Assembly (NCBI GenBank): GCA_023425025.1
Contig: JAFADG010000030.1
Span: forward strand, 1 to 11,638
Length of the DNA: 11,638 nucleotides
Direction: 5' to 3'
Source of the DNA: Bacillota bacterium
GTDB lineage: Bacteria > Bacillota > Clostridia > Christensenellales > Aristaeellaceae
Shown here: positions 6,887 through 11,638 of the stretch, piece by piece
Numbering within the stretch: position 1 is the stretch's first letter
Layout of the letters: the number at the start of each line of letters is the position of its first letter
Notes under the pieces: model-generated
Databases searched by the model: none
The model's input: the letters and a program-made list of their open reading frames with translations, nothing else
What the model was told of the DNA's origin: nothing
Program-made: the position numbers and the translations under genes

Positions 6887-6922
6887 ACAAGGGACAAAAG
6901 AAAGTGGCGGTGAATTGGCAAA

Positions 6923-8530
6923 GTGTTTGAAGAGTTGTGGAATCAAATTTTACCCAATCTGTTGAATGCGCTTGTATACGTGTTCATCGCCGGTGTAACG
7001 CTGACAGGCGTATTCAAGTGCCTGCTGCCTGTCGTAAAAAGCAAGCGCGCGCTGAACCGCGCCATCCATCGCCTGGAAAAAGGGAACGGGGACAAGCAGC
7101 CTGTGTGGCAGGACGAGCGCTTTATGGGTAAATCGCTGGAGCCATCCTGGCAGCGTTTTTTGCTGAATGCCGAGCAATTGGACGCGCGGGGCCTTCCCTG
7201 CAACGTGGAAGACTATATTAATGATGAAACTGCCATACACAGGCCCGGTCATGCGCAATTGGCGGAGCTGATACCAAGCTTATTGACCTCGTTGGGTATA
7301 TTGGGCACCTTTATGGGATTGATGCAGGGCCTTTCCGGCCTGGACATGACAAGCGCCGCAAAAATCATGGATGGCATCCCCAACCTGATCAACGGCATGC
7401 ACTATGCCTTTGAAACCTCTGTCGCCGGCATCACCTGCTCTCTGGCATTCAATATGCTGCACCGCATGGCGATCGGCGGCGCCTTCAAGGCGCTGGATGA
7501 TTTTGCGGAAACCTTTGCGCTGCTGGCGATGCAGCGCCCGGTGGACAGTGATGTGCAGCTGATTCTGCAAGGTCAGGACAGGAACGTGCTGCTGCACAGA
7601 ACCGCGGACGAAATGGGCGGCAAGCTTGCCGGGAGCATGGAACTGGCCATTGGCCGCGCCATGCTGCCTGTAACCAAGGCGATGGACAACTTTATTATGG
7701 GCGCCACCCAGGAGCAGATCGATGGCGTCCGTCAGATCGTGGGCGCTTTCATCGAACAGATGAACGAATCGCTGGGCGGCCATTTCCTCAAGCTCGGCCA
7801 GACGATCGCGGCCATCAACCAATCCCAGACAATATCCCAGGACCATTTGGAGCGTTCCATGACCTCCGCCCAGGCAATCGTTGAGGAAGTAACGCGCCTG
7901 GCCGGGGTATCGCAGGAAGTGATGGTGCGCTTTGAGGAATATGTGAACACTATGCAAAAGGCCCGCCAGGAGGACGCGGAGTTCTCCAGGAAGGCCGAAA
8001 GTCTGCTCAGCAACATGCATAAGGCTTCGGAGCATCAGGCAACGTATCTTGGAAAACTGCAGGAGTACCAGGCGGTGCTGCAGGGCAGCCTGCAGGAATA
8101 TGTGTCCTGGAGCGACCGCATTTTGGGCGGCGTGAGCGAGCAGGCCAAGGGGCTGACCGATGGCATGCAGTCTGCCACCCAGGAAATGCAGGAGGGCAGC
8201 CGCATGCTCGCCGAAAGCTATTCCTCCTTTGTGGAGAATATTTCGGAGGGTTTGGCCCGCGCGCTGGGCATGTTTGATGAAAATATGCACAGCCTGATAC
8301 AGACCTTGAACGGCACGCTGGAGGATATCGGCACTACCGTTTCCAAGATGCCCGACCATATGCGCAAGAATACCGACCGCTACACGCAGCAGGTGGAGCT
8401 GTATGTCAGTTCCTTGTCCCAGTTGCAGCAGGCTGTCACCGATATCGCCCGCACCATGGACAAAAAGCCGGCGGAAAAAGGGCATTCGGGGAATGCGGAT
8501 AAGCCGGCGGCATTGGCAGAGGGGGCGTGA
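6923..8530 (+). CDS. MotA/TolQ/ExbB/ZorA-type stator subunit with long helical tail
   Basis: This 535-residue membrane protein would form, with the next gene product, an ion channel that drives rotation or force. Three hydrophobic segments are visible: about 12-37, 115-140 and 160-183. A cytoplasmic stretch separates the first two, as in ExbB, TolQ and ZorA. The segments PSLLTSLGILGTFMGL (118-133) and FETSVAGITCSL (163-174) match the conserved pore-lining helices. Residues about 200-515 are a long, mostly helical coiled-coil-like tail, a feature of ZorA rather than TolQ or ExbB, ending in a charged Lys/Pro-rich tip. The start is GTG at 6923, because an in-frame stop lies four codons before it; the ribosome binding site is weak. 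It is longer than flagellar MotA (about 280-295) and somewhat shorter than typical ZorA. No flagellar genes are nearby. Confidence 0.85.
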   Translation: MFEELWNQILPNLLNALVYVFIAGVTLTGVFKCLLPVVKSKRALNRAIHRLEKGNGDKQPVWQDERFMGKSLEPSWQRFLLNAEQLDARGLPCNVEDYINDETAIHRPGHAQLAELIPSLLTSLGILGTFMGLMQGLSGLDMTSAAKIMDGIPNLINGMHYAFETSVAGITCSLAFNMLHRMAIGGAFKALDDFAETFALLAMQRPVDSDVQLILQGQDRNVLLHRTADEMGGKLAGSMELAIGRAMLPVTKAMDNFIMGATQEQIDGVRQIVGAFIEQMNESLGGHFLKLGQTIAAINQSQTISQDHLERSMTSAQAIVEEVTRLAGVSQEVMVRFEEYVNTMQKARQEDAEFSRKAESLLSNMHKASEHQATYLGKLQEYQAVLQGSLQEYVSWSDRILGGVSEQAKGLTDGMQSATQEMQEGSRMLAESYSSFVENISEGLARALGMFDENMHSLIQTLNGTLEDIGTTVSKMPDHMRKNTDRYTQQVELYVSSLSQLQQAVTDIARTMDKKPAEKGHSGNADKPAALAEGA

Positions 8531-8532
8531 GC

Positions 8533-9552
8533 ATGACGTCGACCCGCTTGCGCAGAGTCTCACGGGGGCCAGGCCGGCATGACAAGGGCGCCGCATGGAT
8601 CTCTTATTCCGATATGATGGCCGCCCTGTTGTTGATGTTCGTGCTGGTGCTTTCCTATAGTATATACCAGTATTTCGTTATGCTGCAGACAAAAACGGCA
8701 GAGATTGATGAAAAGGGTTCGATGCTTACTGTACAGCAGATTACATTGAATGAGCAGGCCGCTCAGTTGGTTTTGCAGCAGCAGACCTTAAAGGAACAGG
8801 AAGATGCATTGGCTTCCGCCCAGGCATCCTTGTCCAGCCAGCAGCTGACGCTGGAGGAACAGCAGCAGTTGTTGGCCGCGGCCCAATTATTGCTTGCCGA
8901 AAAAGCCGAAGAGCTGGAAAATGCCCAGTTGCTGCTGGGAGATCAGCAGAACAGGTTGGATGCAGCCAGTATCCTGCTCGACAACCAGAAAGCAGCGCTG
9001 GCTACGCAGCAGTTGAAAATTGATGACCTGATCGGCGTTCGCACCCAGATTATTCAGGACTTGAGCGCAACATTGAGCAGCGCCAACTTACGGTCCACCG
9101 TGGACAGGAATACGGGTGATATTGTTTTGGACAGCGCTGTATTTTTCGATACCGGTAAGTTTTCCATCAAGGAAACTGGTAAATCATTGCTGAATCAGTT
9201 TATTCCCTTGTACTTAAGCGTGCTGTTGCGCCCGGAGAACACTGATTACCTGGGCGAGATTATCATTGAGGGCCATACGGATACCCAGGGCGATTATTTG
9301 ATGAATCTGGAGCTTTCCCAGCAGCGTGCGCTGGCTGTTGCGAAATATTGTCTGGAGATGAATGGGCTTTCCAGCGAGCAACGGGAGTATCTGCGAAAAA
9401 TTCTGACAGCCAAGGGCAAGAGCTACTCTGACCCCATACTTAATGCTGACGGCAGCATCAATATGGACCAGTCCCGCCGCGTGGAATTCCAGTTCCGTTT
9501 GAAGGATGCTGAAATGATTGAGGAGATGAGCCGGATACTTTCCGGGCAATAG
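8533..9552 (+). CDS. MotB/ZorB-type stator partner with coiled coil and OmpA-like domain
   Basis: This 339-residue protein would be the peptidoglycan-anchored partner of the stator. A basic cytoplasmic N-terminus (1-19) leads to one membrane helix (about 29-49) preceded by WISYSDMMAALL, where D27 is the ion-binding aspartate conserved in MotB and ZorB. Residues about 55-165 form a Gln/Leu-rich coiled coil with repeating LxxQQxxL heptads. The OmpA-like domain (about 185-325) carries GHTDTQGDY and LSQQRA; D250 and R265 sit 15 residues apart, as in the diaminopimelate-binding pair of OmpA. SRRVEF closes the domain. I chose the ATG at 8533, 10 bases after GAGG; a GTG at 8527 overlapping the upstream stop (GTGA) is possible and adds two residues. 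The tight junction implies translational coupling. Confidence 0.88.
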   Translation: MTSTRLRRVSRGPGRHDKGAAWISYSDMMAALLLMFVLVLSYSIYQYFVMLQTKTAEIDEKGSMLTVQQITLNEQAAQLVLQQQTLKEQEDALASAQASLSSQQLTLEEQQQLLAAAQLLLAEKAEELENAQLLLGDQQNRLDAASILLDNQKAALATQQLKIDDLIGVRTQIIQDLSATLSSANLRSTVDRNTGDIVLDSAVFFDTGKFSIKETGKSLLNQFIPLYLSVLLRPENTDYLGEIIIEGHTDTQGDYLMNLELSQQRALAVAKYCLEMNGLSSEQREYLRKILTAKGKSYSDPILNADGSINMDQSRRVEFQFRLKDAEMIEEMSRILSGQ

Positions 9553-9592
9553 GCAAAAAGCGCAGTGCTGTGCATAAGAAAGGGTTTTCACC

Positions 9593-10078
9593 GTGAAATA
9601 CGTTGCTTGGTTTATGGCCATACTGCTGATTCTTGCACTGGCAGGCGTAGGCTATCTGTACGCTTCCGCCCATGTGATCGTGGAGGCGTTTGGCGCGCAA
9701 GCCTTCGAGGCGCAAAGCCAGCAGGCGACGTTTGACGATTTGAAGCGCAGGCTCGATAACGGGACGGTGCTTGGCACGGTGTTCAAAAGCGATCCGCTGG
9801 GAGAGTCGTCGGAATATGCTTTCATTACCTATACAGTGCGCCTGCTCAACGAAAGCCTGCTTTCGGCTGATATGGTGGAGGTGCAGGTAGTGCCTACGGA
9901 ATCGGATATCCTTCAAATAGGCGGGAGCGGCGTCAAGTCCCTGGCGCCCAAAAGCCGGGGAGACATTGGCGCAACGATTTTGACACAAAGAAACAGCGAC
10001 TCCATGCGGGAGATCATTGTTACCTACTATATCTGGAGCCAGTCCTTCAGTATAAAGGAAACGTACAAAAGCAAATAA
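9593..10078 (+). CDS. Small membrane-anchored protein, unknown function, motor operon
   Basis: I do not recognise this 161-residue protein. It has an N-terminal hydrophobic helix (about 4-24, MKYVAWFMAI start) that could be an uncleaved anchor or signal peptide. An alpha/linker region follows (30-65), then a segment rich in alternating beta-like residues (about 75-155), suggesting an extracellular beta-sandwich. There are no cysteines or catalytic motifs. The start is GTG at 9593, with AAAGGG 8-9 bases before it. It lies 40 bases after the MotB-like gene with no terminator between, and a hairpin terminator follows, so it is the third gene of the motor operon. Its predicted location, the same side of the membrane as the coiled coil and OmpA-like domain, suggests a motor accessory protein; this is inference. 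Confidence 0.75.
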   Translation: MKYVAWFMAILLILALAGVGYLYASAHVIVEAFGAQAFEAQSQQATFDDLKRRLDNGTVLGTVFKSDPLGESSEYAFITYTVRLLNESLLSADMVEVQVVPTESDILQIGGSGVKSLAPKSRGDIGATILTQRNSDSMREIIVTYYIWSQSFSIKETYKSK

Positions 10079-10158
10079 CCAAAAAGGCATAGGTCAGGCG
10101 TGTTCCATAGCGAAGCATCAGGCCCATTAATATAGGAATGTATCTAATCATTTGAAAG

Positions 10159-10182
10159 CCACAGCAGTCCGCTGTGGTTTTT
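10159..10182 (+). terminator. Intrinsic terminator of the motor operon
   Basis: CCACAGC and GCTGTGG form a perfect 7-bp stem around AGTCC, followed by five T. It lies about 80 bases after the third gene's stop. Confidence 0.85.
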
Positions 10183-10197
10183 GATTGCATACGATAT

Positions 10198-10223
10198 GCG
10201 CGGAAGAATGCCCGCGCGTTTTT
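10198..10223 (+). terminator. Second, back-up terminator
   Basis: GCGCGG and CCGCGC pair around an 8-base loop, followed by G and five T. It stands 15 bases after the first terminator, insulating the cysteine-rich gene from the motor operon. I see no convincing promoter for the next gene in the remaining 95 bases. Confidence 0.65.
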
Positions 10224-10276
10224 CTTTGCTGTCAGCCGCACCAACCACACCGTCATACATACCATGAGGAGTGTAA

Positions 10277-10297
10277 GGCTCCCATCAACCGGGAGCC
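10277..10297 (+). promoter_or_regulatory. Leader hairpin just before the cysteine-rich gene's ribosome binding site
   Basis: GGCTCCC and GGGAGCC form a perfect 7-bp stem with a 7-base loop. It ends 7 bases before AAGGAGG (10305-10311). No T-run follows, so it is not a terminator. It may protect the mRNA 5' end or affect initiation. Confidence 0.5.
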
Positions 10298-10318
10298 AAC
10301 ATATAAGGAGGCATGCCT

Positions 10319-11113
10319 ATGTCATTCTACTCCTACAAGAATGCAAACCCCAGCTGCTGCCCCGGGACGATTTCCGGCAACGCGCTGGACGGCTTGCAGG
10401 AGAAGGTCTGCGTTCAGGTGAAGCGTGTCTATGACAGCTGCCTACAACAGGAGCAGCTGGATGATGAAGAAGTAACCATCACCAGTTTTGCTCAAGTGGC
10501 CGGCAGCACCTGCCAAGTCAACCCTGCCTTCTGCCGCGAGAACCCTGAGACGATCCCGGCAACGTCGCCCCCCGTAGCCCCCATTACTTTTGAGAGCTGC
10601 CGCTCCAACACCACTGTGGGACGCATTTGCAATCTGACCATCGACCGTTTGTGCGACCGTCCCTGCTTTGCCCGCGTACGCGCCACCATCGAGGTTCCCC
10701 TGGATATCCTCTTTGTGGACAGCCGCTGCGTTGAGTATATCGGCAAAGGCATCGTGTGCGTAGACAAGGACGTATTGCTCTCCCTGCCAGATGAGTCCAT
10801 CGTTCCCTTTGAACTGGAAAGCATGGTCAGCGCCATCTGCGTATCAGGTACTTATGAAGGAAATAACGTATTTGAGCTCACCATCTGCGTCACCATCGTA
10901 TTGAAGGTGCTGGCCAAGGTGGAAATCCTGATCCCGTCCTACGGCTTCTGCCCCATCCCGCCCTGCGAAGAGTTTGCCGAGAATGTCTGCGACGAATTCT
11001 TCAGTCTGCCGCTGTTCCCGCCTATGTCCCTGTGCAACGATGGGACCACAAGCCCCCTCAATGCCAATCTCCATGGCGGGATCTGCAACTGCCGCACTAC
11101 ACGGCAAAGCTGA
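10319..11113 (+). CDS. Cysteine-rich protein of unknown function, spore-coat-like composition
   Basis: This 264-residue protein has 20 cysteines (7.6%) spread along its length. It starts with the Tyr/Cys-bearing MSFYSYKNANPSCCPG, and later shows DRLCDRPCFARVRATIEVP, GFCPIPPCEEF, VCDEFF and a GGICNCRTTRQS tail. No signal peptide, membrane helix or metal-site pattern such as CxxC pairs in knuckles is evident, so it is probably a cytoplasmic product that is cross-linked or assembled. Cysteine-rich proteins of this kind in endospore formers are often coat, exosporium or crust components; that role is inference from composition. I chose the ATG at 10319, 7 bases after AAGGAGG; an ATG two codons earlier is too close to it. 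It stands alone between terminators, as a monocistronic, well-translated gene. Confidence 0.82.
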   Translation: MSFYSYKNANPSCCPGTISGNALDGLQEKVCVQVKRVYDSCLQQEQLDDEEVTITSFAQVAGSTCQVNPAFCRENPETIPATSPPVAPITFESCRSNTTVGRICNLTIDRLCDRPCFARVRATIEVPLDILFVDSRCVEYIGKGIVCVDKDVLLSLPDESIVPFELESMVSAICVSGTYEGNNVFELTICVTIVLKVLAKVEILIPSYGFCPIPPCEEFAENVCDEFFSLPLFPPMSLCNDGTTSPLNANLHGGICNCRTTRQS

Positions 11114-11150
11114 TCTATCCACGGCGGTCCTGGCATGTACAGCGATTCAG

Positions 11151-11182
11151 GGAAACAAGGGAGCTTCGGCTCCCTTGTTTCC
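11151..11182 (+). terminator. Strong UUCG-capped terminator of the cysteine-rich gene
   Basis: A perfect 14-bp stem (GGAAACAAGGGAGC with its reverse complement) is closed by a TTCG tetraloop. The 3' arm contains TTGTTT right after the GC-rich core, which can act as the T-run. The symmetric design would work in both directions. The AAGGGAGC/GCTCCCTT core recurs in the repeat at 958-1019. Confidence 0.8.
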
Positions 11183-11289
11183 GCATATGAAAACACGCCT
11201 TTTCTCAGAAGGATCACAATTGCGGCTCGCAAGTGCTTGTTGGTTCATCATATACTATATACAGTAAGGATAGATATCATATATTGTCA

Positions 11290-11322
11290 GATACCTGCGA
11301 CGAGTTCTTCAACCCGAACTGA
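11290..11322 (+). pseudogene. Possible remnant of a second cysteine-rich gene 3' end
   Basis: The frame here reads DTCDEFFNPN and a stop. The 17 bases at 11295-11311 match 10987-11003 of the cysteine-rich gene at 16 positions, in the same reading frame (CDEFF). Past the stop the same frame continues PLDDCGWIPARCP before another stop, again cysteine-bearing. There is no start codon or ribosome binding site. The rest of 11183-11464 holds no gene I can support; it is AT-rich at first, with an imperfect palindrome at 11253-11266. Confidence 0.3.
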
Positions 11323-11464
11323 CCATTGGACGACTGTGGCTGGATACCGGCCCGCTGCCCCTGATCTTCAAGGCAGAACCAGCAGGTGTTTTACTGTCTG
11401 ATCAGAAGGAAAAACGGGCATCGAAAAGTCATGATTTTTTGTGCTGAAAAAGCGAAAAAAAGTG

Positions 11465-11493
11465 TTGACAAGAGATATGCCGTGTGTTAAACT
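11465..11493 (+). promoter_or_regulatory. Near-consensus strong promoter, probably of an rRNA operon
   Basis: A perfect TTGACA (11465-11470), a 17-base spacer and TAAACT (11488-11493) form the best promoter in the window. It is preceded by A-rich blocks (GAAAAAGCGAAAAAAAG), as in an UP element. The transcript would start near 11500. Confidence 0.8.
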
Positions 11494-11499
11494 AACAAA

Positions 11500-11638
11500 C
11501 GTCGCCGTAAGCGGCGCCGGACCTTGAAAACGATACAGAGTCGGAAGACTCAAGGAAGAAGCGAAAAACGACAGTTGATTCTAGGAATGAGTTTTCACCT
11601 TGTCGAGGGAAACCGAGATAAGGAGAGAAGATAGGATT
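11500..11638 (+). other. Structured untranslated leader, probably rRNA operon leader
   Basis: No reading frame with a ribosome binding site follows the strong promoter. The RNA contains GGACCTTGAAAACGA, resembling the CTTTGAAAACT anti-termination (boxA-like) element before Bacillota rRNA genes. Stems are CCTTGA/TCAAGG (11522-11527 with 11550-11555), the nested GAGTC-GGAA-GACTC (11538-11551), and near the end CCTTGTC/GATAAGG with one G-U pair. This suits an rRNA precursor leader. The rRNA gene itself is outside the window, so the call is inference. Confidence 0.5.

Noticed and set aside
7280..8596. 438-codon open frame on the minus strand opposite the stator gene
   Set aside because: Its His/Leu/Arg-rich product is typical of the antisense of a GC-rich gene, and the plus frame carries conserved motor helices.
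6923..10078. A complete Zorya defence system
   Set aside because: Only ZorA-like and ZorB-like genes are seen. No helicase, nuclease or ZorC-type gene is in the window, so calling the system complete would go beyond the evidence.
10188..10196. CATACGATA as a sigma-K type -10 box for the cysteine-rich gene
   Set aside because: It fits CATAnnnTA, but it lies between two terminators, the second of which would stop its transcript, and no AC-type -35 box is at the right distance.
10277..10297. A riboswitch before the cysteine-rich gene
   Set aside because: Only one simple stem-loop is present; there is no conserved aptamer core or alternative terminator.
11272..11447. Small plus-strand frame ending in SKSHDFLC
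   Set aside because: It reads protein-like for about 50 codons but has no credible start codon or ribosome binding site, and it overlaps the other-frame remnant.
11368..11553. 61-codon minus-strand frame
   Set aside because: It runs through the strong promoter and leader and has no ribosome binding site.
1..11638. CRISPR array or tRNA genes
   Set aside because: No regularly spaced direct repeats and no cloverleaf-like segments were seen on either strand.

Overview
The window looks like chromosomal DNA of a Gram-positive, low-to-mid GC anaerobe of the Bacillota (probably class Clostridia). The pointers are strong AAGGAGG-type ribosome binding sites, a secreted protein built of bacterial Ig-like (BIG2) domains, IS256- and IS150-type insertion sequences, a cysteine-rich protein of spore-coat-like composition, and a leader with a TTGAAAAC element like that of Bacillota rRNA operons. 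No 16S, tRNA or other taxonomic marker is present, so the placement is inference.

Region 1 (1-3635) is a scar of mobile DNA. It holds the 3' part of one IS256-family transposase gene (+), a 138-base spacer with strong inverted repeats, a complete second IS256-family element (-, 1037-2348) with matching terminal repeats, and an IS3-family (IS150-type) element (-, about 2349-3635) with orfA and orfB. The IS256 element abuts the orfB-side end of the IS3 element. The IS3 element has landed beside half of a terminator stem.

Region 2 (3636-10223) is the core of interest, a divergent cluster. Leftward run a MarR-family repressor gene and, after it, a 772-residue secreted protein with six BIG2 domains. 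Rightward, from a good promoter, run three closely spaced genes: a MotA/TolQ/ExbB/ZorA-type stator subunit with three membrane helices and a long cytoplasmic helical tail; a MotB/ZorB-type partner with the conserved membrane aspartate, an extracellular coiled coil of about 110 residues and an OmpA-like peptidoglycan-binding domain; and a small membrane-anchored protein of unknown function. Hairpin terminators follow. The 324-base intergenic region carries two opposed promoters with 17-base spacers and several perfect palindromes that could be MarR operators. I read this as a regulated, non-flagellar, ion-driven motor reaching the cell wall. It resembles the ZorAB half of the Zorya anti-phage system, but no ZorC, ZorD, ZorE or other effector gene is visible, so a defence role is not shown.

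Region 3 (10224-11638) holds a 264-residue protein with 20 cysteines behind a leader hairpin and strong ribosome binding site, then a perfect 14-bp UUCG-capped terminator. A mostly non-coding stretch follows with a small remnant resembling the end of the cysteine-rich gene. Last come a near-consensus promoter and a structured leader that probably precedes an rRNA operon starting just beyond the window.
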